A stretch of 64,000 nucleotides of DNA from assembly GCA_013398055.1 (NCBI GenBank), contig VZRS01015033.1:1-64000 (forward strand). The letters run 5' to 3'. The notes under the pieces were generated by a model. The model had not been told where the DNA came from. It did no database searches and saw only the letters and a program-made list of their open reading frames with translations. Positions 1 to 12,200 of the stretch are shown in pieces (position 1 is the first letter of the stretch; each line of letters starts with the position of its first letter). This stretch comes from Ifrita kowaldi (Eukaryota > Chordata > Aves > Passeriformes > Cinclosomatidae). Made by a program: the position numbers and the translations under genes.

Positions 1-2114
1 ATTTTGGCCAAACTGGCACAGTTTCCAAGTAACAATATTCACTAAATATGTAGTTAAATCAGGAAGAAATTTAGTGGGGTGTTTTTTGATTTGGTTGGTT
101 TGAACATGTATCCCACCACTGACTGTAACGGAATTCTTTCAGATTCATAGTGAATCAGGAAAGATGTGAATAGCTTTCTGGAGGTACAATATGTGTAGAT
201 TCCAGAAGGGAAGGAAACAAATTCAGGGAGAAAAAAAAGTTGTGATTAGATAACATTCATATCAAATTGAAACAAAACACAAAAATGCAGCTGGCTAAGA
301 ATGGGAAATTCACCCATGCTTTGATTTCCTTCCTTGAATGTAACAAGCTTCACAGATCCAAAAGCCTGCATCTCTGTTCTGTACAGCCCTGTGTGTGGAG
401 CAAACTTTTCAAGTGAGAGAAGACAGAGAACTCTGACTGATACACACTACCTGGAGATTTCCTAGGCTGAGGAAGAGATTCAGTTAGCGAATTCAGAGTA
501 GGAAAGGAAAATAAATCAAAATGCAAGCATTAAGATGAACAAGAATGATGTTCTGGCAAGGCAACAAATTCAACTATTAGTCAGAAAAAACAAATTTTTG
601 GACAGAACTTGCATAAAATTTCCTACTTCTTGGGTGCACAGATTTAAAACACTGATTTTCACAGTGGAAACTAGCTGGTGTAGAACAAAAGTGACATTAA
701 AAGGCTTCTAAATATGTGATTATTACATAAGTAAGGGCCACTGAAGTCACAAAAAGGTTCTCTAACCAGCTGAAGCCATGCATACACATATAAACAGATG
801 CGCACACACACACACACACACACACACGCACAAAGGAAAAACTTAGAAAAGGACAAGAATGCAGATGTTGTGGATGTCTGACTTCTACAGTTTGGTGCAA
901 GTTCACTAGATTTCCTCTTTTCTGTCAAAACTACAGACAGTCCACCAACTAATACATTAAATTTCTGCAGGCGTAAGCACTGATACTGCAAGATTAATTT
1001 CCTCTCTATTATTTCTGTAGTTCTACCAGCAAATATCTCAACCTCTTGCAAACAGAAAACTCTTCAGCTGTAGAGAATGAGAATGCATTGTGCAAAGGAA
1101 GTTTTGCAGTCAATAATTGCAAATAACTGTTTCAGATACTTACACCAAAATTTCAGGAATTGAATCCTGCATTCTATCTCCAGCTTCTTAAATTACTGTA
1201 TGGCATTGCAAGCAGCTGGAGACGACATTCAAATGATTTAGACTTTATGATGGAGCCAGGAGCAACTCAAAAGATGAATGTCTCTCTTTCCCAAGACTGT
1301 CTCATAAAAAGATAATATACATGGAAAACTAAGAGCTATTAGTTATCTCTTCTCAAACAGCTCTAGACAAAGCAGCAGTTTTGTCTCTGTGCCTCTGAAG
1401 GACTAAGAGTGCCAATAAAATAATTCATTCTTGAAAACTAATTTCTTTCCTGGAATGAGATGGTCTCAATTGGACTCTATACAGAGCTTCCCAACCCTGG
1501 TAATCTTTACTTCTGTCTTCATTACTTTTGACACAACAAATCCTGACCTGAATAAAGAAAATGCATGACACCACTTGCCATCAGCAGGCACATGGCATGA
1601 AATCTCATACTGTCTCATTTTTAAGACACATGTGAACATCAAACTCTAAAATAACAAGAAATACACCTTGTCCTTGTAGACTCCATGTTAAGAGCATCTG
1701 GGGAAAATTAAATTTCTGGCCACCTTAAGTCTTTGCAACATACCACAGGAAAAAAGAGGCAAATATAATACAGTTTCACTGATTCCTTTCAGGATGCAAT
1801 GCTGCATCTTCATAATAACCCAGCAGCTTAAAATAACATAACATTTACCTAACACTTTCTACAATGTTTTGGTGCTCTTTTTAGGATAGAGATGGACATT
1901 TCAGAGGTATTTGACAGCTCACACCACCCCTCAAGAATTCACTCTTTGCAGCATTACTAGTGTACTTACAGGATACAAACTAAGTGCAGAAAAGGTTTTG
2001 GATTATGGGCATTATTTTTGAATGTGGTCCATTAACATGTATAACAGCTTCATCAAGCAGAGCTGAGTATGATTACCTGCAATCTGTTCCAGCACATGGT
2101 CACTTGCACAGTAA
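1..2114. other. No gene recognised
   Basis: AT-rich unique DNA apart from the (CA)n at 803-828. Short open frames around the microsatellite are low-complexity translations. No splice-supported exon or recognised repeat. Confidence 0.7.
803..828. repeat. (CA)n microsatellite
   Basis: About thirteen uninterrupted CA units, followed by a CG-interrupted unit. A plausible polymorphic marker. Confidence 0.92.
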
Positions 2115-2775
2115 AGTTCTTCCTCATATTTAGGTGGAACTTCTTGTGCATCAATTTCTGCCTGCTGCTTCTCGTCCTATTGCTTGGCATCACTGAGAAA
2201 AGCCTGTCTGCATCAGCCAAGACAGTCAGTTTGGTTAAGCATGATTTCCCTTCAGTGAATCCATGCCAATTACTCCTTGTCACCTTCTTATATTGTCCCC
2301 ATGCTAAAAGATGGCCTTTTAAGCAGGCCAGAATGAGCTGTTCCTTCGCTTTTCCAGGGACTGAGGTGAGGCTGCCTGTCCTGTAATTTCCTGGGTACCC
2401 ATTATTGGCTTTTTTGAAGACTGGGGTGACATTTGCTTTCTTCCAGTACTCAGGAACCTCTCCTGACTGTCATGACCTTTCAAAAATTATTGAGAGTGAC
2501 CAAGAAATTACATCCTTGAGTTCTCTTAGTGACTGTAAATGCATCTCACCCGGGGCCATGAACTTGTGGATATTAAGTTTGACTAAATGGTCTCTAAACC
2601 AATTCTTTTCTACCAAGGGGAAACCTTCCTTTCTCCAGAACCTTTCCCTGCTCTCTTCAGTCAGGGATACCTGTGGGCTGACCAGTGAAGACTGACGCAA
2701 AGAAGGCATTCAGTATCTCAGCCTTCTCAGCAATCTCTGACGCAAGTGTCCGTGTTCCATTCAGTAGAAGGCTCA
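2115..2775 (-). mobile_element. CR1 LINE fragment, antisense, with internal deletion
   Basis: The left part (about 2115-2215) matches the 3' region of the CR1 reverse-transcriptase ORF in antisense ('aggtggaacttcttgtgcat'). From about 2225 it jumps to a part normally several hundred bases further upstream in the element ('aagcatgatttccc', 'gtgaatccatgcc'), then runs to 'aaagaaggcattcagta'. Reading frames are broken. It is an old dead copy. Confidence 0.8.
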
Positions 2776-3976
2776 GACACCATGTATTAAATACTCCTGT
2801 TAATTCAGCATACAAAGATATGTGAAAATACATCTTCAAGAACATTTAGGCCTCAACTGAAAAGAATCTGAATATAAGCTAGATGATTCTCCAAAATGTA
2901 TCTTAGCTTATGAGATTATCTTTAACATGTCACACTTGAGTGTTAACAGTTATATTGCACTACATACTACATTGGTTCTTCCAAACTTTTCCCATCTTCT
3001 TTTCTAAAATAATAAATCTACCATCACTCTGAAGTAATTCACAACTTGAATTTCTGAAATGGCTTGAGCACAAGAAGTACCAGATATCTAACAATATCTA
3101 ACAATCTGTTTTGCCATATTTCCAGTCCGTATCTGTAGACATTAGTTTAGTTGCCACTGTGATGTAAACTAAAATGAACGCCGGGTTTTTTGATGTTCCC
3201 CTATTAATAAGGACTGGTTTAAAGTACAATGTCCTTGAAAGTGGATGTTTTCCCACTGAACCAAGCTACTCAGTTGTCTAATTTCCTTGCTAAGTGAATT
3301 CCTTGGATGTTATCTTATGTAGGATTGTAAGGGTATATCATGTTGTACAGCAAGTGACTGCTGCCAGATATAATGTGACCCTGCCCTGAGAGACTACATT
3401 CTAAAGACACTTCAGACACCTCACAGCACAGCCCAAGTAAATATGGCTTCAGACATATACAAGTCAGAAATACTTTCTCCATTCCCTTTTAACCTATGTA
3501 GGGCACCAGATGTGCTATTTGTTTCAGTACCCAGAAGAGAAGAAAGTGGAGATGAATGCAAAACACAAACGTCACTATTATTTTTCTATATTCAAAAATA
3601 TCTCTGTATTCTCAGTCAGGGATATGGAGAATCCTGTGCTAGACTTCTATTAGAACATCTTCTCTCCTCAAGCCCTGAGGATTTTGCATTATCAGCTTCT
3701 GTTTAGTTCACTAGTTTATCAGTTTAAGTGCTGAATAGACCCAAATAATTTTACTTAAGAAGTTAATTTCACATTTTCATGAAAGCCATTTCCTTATTTG
3801 CTCTTCATTATTCTGAGCTTTTTAAAATCCACAGACACAAAAGCCTTTTCCCTCATGTGTTGAAATATGGGGAAGCAGGGCACTCTGCATTTTGGTTTTA
3901 ACTACTGAAAGACAAAAGGAAGTAAATGAGATACACTGTCATTGCCTTGTTAAGTAGTGACAACCTCTAACCAAAT

Positions 3977-4740
3977 CATAGAATCACAGAATCACAGAAA
4001 CACAGAATCATGCAACAGCCTGTGTTGGAAGGGACCTTAAAGATGACCTAGTTCCAACTTCCCTGTCATGGGCAGGGACACCTTCCACCAGACCAGGTTG
4101 CTCAGACCCCCCTCCAACCTGGCCTTGAACACTGCCAGGTATGTGACATCCACCACTTCCCTAGCCAACCTGTGCCAGTGCCTCACCATGCTCACAGTAA
4201 AGAATTTCTTCCTAAAATCTAAATACAAAATATAAACCTACCCTTTTTCAGTTTGAAGCCATTTCCCCCCCTGTCCTATCGCTATAAGACGTTGCCAAAA
4301 GTCTTTCTCCAGCTTTCCTGTAGGCCCTGTTTAGGGCCTCCCTAAGGTCTCCCTTGAGCCCTCTCTTCTCCAGGCTAAACAACTGCAACTCTCTAAGCCT
4401 GTCTTCATAGGTGAGCTGCTCTGGACCTTGAATCATCTTCCTGGCCCTCCTCTGGGTTAACAGATTGATGTCCTTCTTCTGTAGGACACTCCAGAGCTGG
4501 CTGCAGCACTGCAGGTGGGGTCTCACCAGAGCAGAGCAGAGGGGCAGAATCCCCTCCCTCCCCTGCTGCCCACGCTGCTTTGGATGCAACCCAGGACACA
4601 TTTGGCTTTCTGGGCTGTGAGTGCACATTGCTGGGTCATGTCCAGCCTCTCCTCCACCAGCACCCCCAAGTCCTTCTGGGCAGAGCTGCTCTCAATTCAT
4701 TCTCCTCCCAGCCTGTGTTTGTGCTTGGGATTGCCCTAAT
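3977..4740 (-). mobile_element. CR1 LINE 3' end, antisense
   Basis: Begins with the reverse complement of the CR1 terminal octamer repeats ('aatcatagaatcacagaatc') and continues through 'ttggaagggaccttaaagat' and 'ctgtaggccctgtttaggg' to 'gtgcttgggattgccc'. It is 5' truncated with no intact reading frame. Confidence 0.9.
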
Positions 4741-5794
4741 ACAACCAATATGCCAAGGTAGAAGATGCATCTTAAATGCCTGCCCAGTTTACTACTGAAT
4801 TATGTCAACAAGAAATGTAAGAAAACCTATTTTCGTCTACCCTGTTACTTTTAAAGTGATAAAAAACAAATGGAAGAACAAAAAACTCCAAAATTTTAGC
4901 TTGTAAGTTCTGATGTATTCCTGCTGGCAATTTGTTCCAAACACTCTGTATACACTGGGACAGGAGATGGAGAGTGAATGAATATTTGTTTGTCATGCAA
5001 ATCAACCTTGTCAAGGGCCTTGCAAATCCTAGGTTCTAATTTCAGCTCTGTGAAAGAAATGGACCTGTGTTCTGGTGTGCAAACCTTTCCAGAAAACTGT
5101 TTAAAAAACATTTTACAAGGAATTTGCATGACGAGTTTTTATGTTTTCTATGCTGCTCTCTGAGTTCACACAGTAAACTTCACCCCTTTAGTTTTGCACA
5201 TTAATGCAAATAAAATACGGCTTGTAATAGAGGTCATTATTTATAATTTATTGCTTTAAAAACTGTATTTACAAATATAGTACAGTACAATACCCTTTTC
5301 CTTCTAAAATAACTTGCTACTTGTGTCATCTCAATTAATGACATGGAATTTTAAGCCAAAAAGATTTTTTCCATTTATGAGAACAGTACCAGAATACCAT
5401 ATTTGGATAGCAGAATACCATATTGATCAACATTTTGTGTGTATATAATTTTATTTTCAATCTATGAACACTCTGCACCTATAAGATTTGATGCCTACAG
5501 TCCAGACCGTCTTTTTATCCTCTTTGCCTCTACTGCCTTAGATATTAAAACCTGTTAAAAATGAAAATGCCTTACAAATGCCTTCTAAAGAATTGTGCTG
5601 TACAAATGGCTGTGTTTCATGGCTCATTTATAACTTAACAGGAATTTAATTTTGCTTTAAGAATGGGAAGACACCACCATAATACTTTTTAACTGAGAGC
5701 TCTGGTAGTGGTAAAATAGAAAAATCCACAGCCTTCGAATAAATAGGGCTTGCACAACCTGCCTTAGATAAGATTTTTCTTGACAGAAATGGGG

Positions 5795-6390
5795 GAGGAG
5801 TGCCAATGCCCCAGAGTGCAGCCCTTCAGAAGGGCCTCGACAGCTTGGAAAGCTGGGCAGAGAAGAACTGTCTGAAATTCAACAAAGGGAAATGCAGGGT
5901 CCTGCACTGGAGAAGAATAACCCCAGGCACCAGCACAGGATGGGGGCTGATCTGCTGGGAAGCAACTCTGAGGAGAAGGACCTGGGGGACCTGGTGGACA
6001 ACAAGCTGTCCATGAGCCAGCAGTGTGTCCTGGTGGCCAAGAAGGCCAGTGGTGTCCTGGGTTGCATTAGGAAGAGCATTGCCAGCAGGACAAGGGAAGT
6101 GATCCTGTCCCTGTACTCAGCCCTGGTGAGGCACATCTGGAGTGCTGTGACCAGTTCTGGGCTCCTCAGGAAAGAGAGACACAGAGCTGCTGGAGCAGGC
6201 CCAGTGGAGGTGACAAAAATGGTTAGGGAACTGGAACATCTCTCTTAAGAGGAAAGGCTGAGGGAGCTGGGCCTGTTCAGCCTTGAGCAGAGACGACTGA
6301 GACAGAACCTCATCAGTGTCGGTGAGTATCTGAAGGGAGGGTGTCAAGAGGGTGGAGCCAGGCTTGGCTTTGTGGTGCCAATGAAACTTG
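5795..6390 (+). mobile_element. CR1 LINE fragment, sense, lacking 3' tail
   Basis: Matches the terminal part of CR1 ORF2 in sense ('aacaaagggaaatgcagggt', 'gagccagcagtgtgtcctgg', 'ggttgcattaggaagagcat') as far as 'gtggagccagg'. It then stops without the octamer tail, so it is truncated at both ends. Confidence 0.88.
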
Positions 6391-7057
6391 GGAAAAAGCT
6401 AGCTTAGCCACCCTGCCTCTTGATTTTTATCATTTGTCATGAAAAAACTTGAAACTGATCCTGTTTATAGAACTAGAGCCATGTCTAATGTATGTCTTCA
6501 TGAGAACTGAATGTATTAAGGGATCAAAGAGAATAAGAAAGAGTAGCTCAATCACACAAAGTGTAGAACAGAAAGTAATAGATGACTTTGCAAGATAGCC
6601 AGCAAATATGTAACAATTTCCACACACCAAAAGTGGAGCCTTGGCATGGAACAGAACAAAGCGAATTTTCCACCCATTCTTATGAGAAAAACCTATCACT
6701 GGAATACTGTACCAAGAACTGAAATTAATTTACTATTACAGCGATTCTCATTTTGTTTTCAATTGGAGCATAGCTTTTAGAAAAACAGCCAAGCTGGAAT
6801 GAAAGGAAGTCCTGTGTTCTGTGTTGTACAGGAAATTAGACCAGAAATTTGCAGCAACATCTCTCTAGTCCATTTTGCTATTCTATAACACACTTTTGTG
6901 CCAGGCATTCTTGGGGCTTATTGACAGGGTGTAACAAAAGAATAGCTGTCAGCTTTTGAGAGACTTCTAAGAAATGTTATCTCTTGGAGTTCGGCGTAAT
7001 GTGTGTTATGTTTCATTTATTTAATTTGATTTGTTGGTAACAGGAACATACAGCAGA

Positions 7058-7221
7058 AGCCTGCTGAGCAGGGGAATTACAGGCATATATCCAGCACCAA
7101 ATCATGGTGCTAGTAACACCAAGGTTGTGGGTTTGATCCCTGTACAGGCCATTCACTTAAGAATTGGACTCAATGATCCTGGTGAGTCCCTTTCAACTCA
7201 GAGTATTTTGGGATTCTGTGA
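7058..7221 (+). mobile_element. TguSINE1-like SINE (tRNA-Ile head, CR1 tail)
   Basis: From about 7104 to 7151 the sequence follows tRNA-Ile from the anticodon arm to the 3' end ('atggtgctagtaacacc', 'gtgggtttgatccc', 'tgtacaggcca'), with a degenerate B box. The 5' half is eroded. The tail 'cttaagaattggactc' to 'gggattctgtg' matches a CR1 3' end, which would let CR1 reverse transcriptase mobilise it. The would-be anticodon AAT reads AGT, so this is not a functional tRNA gene. Confidence 0.75.
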
Positions 7222-8016
7222 AAAGGAAAAGGAAACAAACAGAAATTCAACAGAAGACAACTAGGAATAAAATACTAACTCATACAATACTGAGTTATAT
7301 TTACTTTTAGAATTCCTACTCCACTTTCTAGCTCAGTATTTGTCCCTGTTCTACTTGGGCTTCCTACAGCTTTGTATTCAGCTTGCCCAACTGCTTTCTG
7401 GTCCTTTATCCCAAATGGGTTTTTTTGTACAGGATACTGTAACGTACCCTGTGGTCGAGGGGTTTTCCTTGAAAAACCCCTAGTTTTCTACTTTGACTTC
7501 AGGGGAAAAAAGAAAATAAAAAATCTTGTCACTCTACTCTTTCTAGTAATAATCAATTTTCTTTTTCTACTGGTAAAGCAGAAACAGGCTTTCAACTTTC
7601 ACACTTTCTTCTTGTAACACTGCAGCATCTGCAGCCCTGTATAATTACCTTGCTTCTGCTCATCAGACAAAAATTCTCCTTTTAAGTAGAAGGAAAAGTA
7701 CAAAGGAAAGCAAGGGGGAAGCTTAGTGTTTTGGTAAATCTCTTGTCACGTCTCTTTCAGACAAACAAATTCAGTGCTAGTTATTCCTAGCTTTGCCGTG
7801 CACTTAATTAACACAGGACACATGGTCTTGTGTCTCACAGTTATGGAGGTCAGGCCTGCAAATACTAAAAAGACCTCTCAGATATCTGCTCAAAAACTCA
7901 CTAAAGCTCTAGATCTCCTATGGACCTTTTTTTCCCGCTATCTGCCTCCCAGACTACACCTTCCCACACCGACCCAAGGACTGTGCCCTCTCCCTGGTCT
8001 ATTGCCATCCCTGTAG

Positions 8017-8075
8017 ATTTCACAGAGTCACAGAATGATTGAGGTTGGAAGAGACCTGTGGAGGTCACCCAGAGT
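8017..8075 (-). mobile_element. Short CR1 3' tail, antisense
   Basis: 'cacagagtcacagaatgatt' followed by 'gaggttggaagagacctgtg' is the reverse complement of a CR1 3' end. Only about 55 bp remain. Confidence 0.8.
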
Positions 8076-9082
8076 TAAGAAACTCACCTCTATTTTCTTT
8101 TATCCCATCAGCCATCAACTTCTCATCCCACAAAAATATTTTTCTCCCCGGAGCAAAGCTTGAACTCATTGTAGTGCAAATGGTTTGAACACGTAACTGA
8201 AGTGCTGAAATACCTCAGACACTGGTGGGCAAGTGCAAGTGTTTCTGTGGAATTCTGCTAGGGTAGCTGCCCTCTAACATATGTGGCAAAGGCTTGGTCA
8301 GAGTGTTTCCACTGCAACAATGTGGATGAAAAAGTAGTACAAGTGTGAAGTTTAGTGTCTGTACTCTTCCACTGATAATGCCATAATGATTTATATTACT
8401 GGAGCTCCTCTCTCAGGAAAGTTTTGACAATGCACACAGTTCTTTCTATGGACACCTACACTTAGATTTCTCTTTTAAAAGAGTGCTTGTCAATTTACAA
8501 GAATTTTCACATAAAGTATTTTAGGCAACCTATTCAGAAACGTGCAAGTTACAAAAATTCTCTACGGTATTAGAAATTTCAGACTTAATTAATTTATTTT
8601 TTAATATCTAAGAGATAGAAAGGTAAAAGAAGAAATAGCAGCAGCACAAACTCAAACAAAAACACAGCAGGAGAGAAACGTATCAGCCATAAAGCATATG
8701 ATTACCCCGTCTTTTATTGTACTGCCTATCATTAAGTCTCAGCTGCAGAGACTTCTCTGTAAATTAATACTGACGTCCTTCAGAACAGTGTATCTGCCCA
8801 CTTGAATGTACTTATATTCTAAGACAGACAATAAAGTTGAGAGAGGGATTCAGAGGGACAGACCTGTTTATTTAAGAAACAAAATAACCAAGCAGAAAAA
8901 ACCCCCACCAAAACAATTTTAATTCCCAAATAAGAATGAATTTTCTTCCAAATTTCTAGTATAAGACTTTGTTTTACCAAACCTGTTCAAAGCAGTATAT
9001 TACAGAGACTAAGTTTGACCTGAAGCCAGTTCCTGAAAGCCCATGTTATTACAGTTTTTTACATCCTCATTCAAGGCCAGTT

Positions 9083-9207
9083 TGGATGGGGCCCTGGGCA
9101 ACCTGCTACAGTGGGTGGCAGGGAGGCCGTCCCATGACAGGGGAGTTGGAACTAGATGTTAAACTTTAAGGCAGCTTCCAACCCAAGCCACTATGTGATT
9201 CAATGAT
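9083..9207 (+). mobile_element. CR1 3' end, sense
   Basis: 'ggccctgggcaacctgctac', 'aggggagttggaactagatg' and 'tatgtgattcaatgatt' match a CR1 3' end with its degenerate octamer tail. It is strongly 5' truncated. Confidence 0.85.
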
Positions 9208-12200
9208 TTTACGACGTTGTGTGATCTTTTTTGTCTTAGATGTGAATTGCGTATCATTAATTTATTCTGTTGCTTCAATGAAATTTGTTGTACACTCTAG
9301 CTGAGGGGCAAATTAGTCCACTTTTCCCTTCAGTTTTTAAGCAGCATGATATAAATACTTGAAAACTGTGAGATATAATCTTTAATATGTCACACTTATT
9401 TAGTGAGTCAATATGTGTGTATAACATACTATTTTTTTTTTCTTCTAAGAAATACAATTTTTCACTGTACAGCAAGAATTGAAAAAAAGTAATTCAGGAT
9501 TTCTCCACTGTATTTTGCATCCAGATAGAATGTATTCTATATCCGTGCAAATTTTCAGTAAAGGTGATAAGAATCAAGAGGCAGAAAGCAAGCTCTTTTG
9601 TTTAAAGGATAGGAAAGTTTTGTCAAAGCTTCTTTTTCCTGTGATGAGCTGCTGCTCTGAGCTCTGCAGGTTTTTTCCCTGCTGTGCTGCCACACATTCT
9701 CCTCAAAGCCAATATTCACCAGTGAGTGCAACCATCACAATTTGATGAAGCACAGTGAATAAGGTTTGCACACCACATTCTGTCTGGCCTTAATCTACTC
9801 TGTTCCTGCTGATCTATAGATGACGAGGTAAATACTGCTGTAAATATCAAGGCCATTGAAATCCATATTTTTTGCAAGTAAACAGGGCCTTCGTAGGCTC
9901 TACTTTACAGCTACTGAGCACAACACCTGCTCAGAGTAGACCAGCCCTTGTGAATAGGTGACTCCATGATCACTGCTAGAGGAGAGGGGTTTCCTTTCTG
10001 TGTTGGCAGTGTGGCCTCTAGGTAGTAAGCAGGCATCTCTCCATGCCTCTGAATTAATCTCCCAGTCAAACAAGGAGATGTGGTAACGGCTAGCAAAAAA
10101 AAACAAACAAAAAAAACAAAACAAAAAAAAAAAATCAAAAAATATCTGAGTCGAATTCATTAAAAGAATAGTGTGCATCATGTTTCAATATACATACAAG
10201 GGTGAAAAACAGGAGTGATAAAATAGAACTGTGGTGTTTGATAGGAAATTGACTAAGACTAAAAACACTTATTCATTGTGGAAAATCCATTTCAAACAAT
10301 AATTTTGTTGGCAGATCATAAATCCACAAAATGTGTCACAGGCTCTAGCACTAAGGAAAGAGCAGGCCTAGAGGAGTTTTCCAGCTGATTCTCCTTCTGA
10401 AGTGGCCTTTTCATTTTTAACATGACAGCAGATGCTGATTTAAGAGATTTTGGCTGTGTTGCTACTAACTGGTCTTTTCATCTGCAATTAATTTCTTTGT
10501 TTCTTGTTCACTGAGGGATTTAATTGCAGCAACACAGAAATTTGCCAATTTTCCTATAGAGAAATGCCCATTAAATTTACCATTAAAATAAAATCCTTAG
10601 GTCTTCCATTGCAAGAAGTTATTCACATATTACAGTAAATATGTCTGTAAAATAAAATGGTTTTCGTCCAAGAATAAAGATTTTTCAACTGTATGCATTC
10701 ACTCATTTCCATCTTAAAACCGAAGTATGCAAACAAGACCACACAAGAAAACTTAATGAACTGGAAAAAGTTGTCAGCAATAGAAGTCACATGGCTTTCA
10801 TGCAGAGAGCATGTGTTTCATACAGCCAATTGGGTGCAGATATCAAAACTCTCCATCTGCAACACACATTTTCAAGTATCTTTCTCTCAGGACTGATTCA
10901 ACCTCTGGCTCCTCATGCTGAATCTAAAAACGCAGACTTCTGTGTTGTTTCTAACTTTATTTTCTTAGAACCTTTGACAAACCAAGCATTTTAAAATGAC
11001 AATTTTTTCTTGCCTTCTGATTGAGATTAATTTTTTTCCTTATTCTGCTGACCAAGGTCTCTGAGAGATGTAATCTGGTTGATTTTGTTGTGACAACTAC
11101 AGATGTGAACTTGCCAGATTGAACTCAGGCAACAGAGCCAGGGGCATGTGCTTCTGTACAGATTCCGATGCAGAAGCATCAAGTTCTGATACAGCAGCTG
11201 GGTGAAAAAACATATCAGCCACAGCTGTCTCTGTACAGTGACTTTATTTCAGTCTCTATAGCAAAGTTTTGACACTTTTAATCTCCTCAAGCCACAGCTC
11301 AGAGAATAACTGGACTCTGTTCTGTCTTCTGCACCATTAGGAGACTTGTTTTTCAAGCTTTCCTTTGGCCAATAAATAATGTTTTTGCGGCCAGAAAGGC
11401 AGGAAGGCAATTATTCACTTGCTGCAGAGGAAGGAGCATGGGGAAGAGAAAGGATATTTGGTCTGCAGTACACTGAAGTCTGTCCTGAAAAGCCAGAAAA
11501 TCTTCACCACTTGTACACACCTTCTAATATGAACCTTTATGTGCAATCCTTCACTTCCAAGTACAGCGCTAAGGCTGGAGCCTTCACTTACAAGCTCTGC
11601 ATCATTAATGATTTTTCCCATCACTATTGTCCTTCCTTTTCGTTATCAGATCACATCTTATCCATATGTACTATTTACATCACTAATATTTATAACATTG
11701 TAAAGTAAGAGGAGAGCAATTTGCAATAAATCCACTGCTGGCTGAAGGGCTTCCTCCCAATTATTCCTAATGCACTAACCCCAAGCCTTGTTAACTATGT
11801 GCTGTGTGCTTGTGTAACTTTGTGTGTTACGTTAAATGCGACATAGAAATAGCAACTGTAAAGTCAGAGCATTTTAGATGAAAGACCATATAAAGAGAAA
11901 AAGCCTTGCCGAATTCCAGGAGATACAGATATGGCATTTTCTGGAAAAAGTCTAACAAAGTATCAGCTCTGAGGGAGTACCTAATTTTGGCAGATCTATG
12001 GGTGTACCTCTGGGCAAATGTTCATATTAATGAAAACACAGGCCATATTATTGCCCAAGAAAAAACCCAAAAAACCAACCCAATTTTTCTCACCATCAAC
12101 TTAGTATTCACCAGTATTTACTTTTCTTAAAAAAAGCACAGTCTAAAGCACGGTTGCCCATCATAGTATTTTATGAGAAAATGTGCTCCTTCTAAAAAAG

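Noticed and set aside
4248..4628. 126-codon minus-strand open frame resembling a reverse-transcriptase C-terminal piece
   Set aside because: It is the remnant ORF of the CR1 copy at 3977-4740, not a host gene.
7104..7151. Possible tRNA-Ile gene
   Set aside because: The 5' half including the A box and acceptor stem is lost, the anticodon is mutated, and a CR1 tail follows directly, so it is a SINE.
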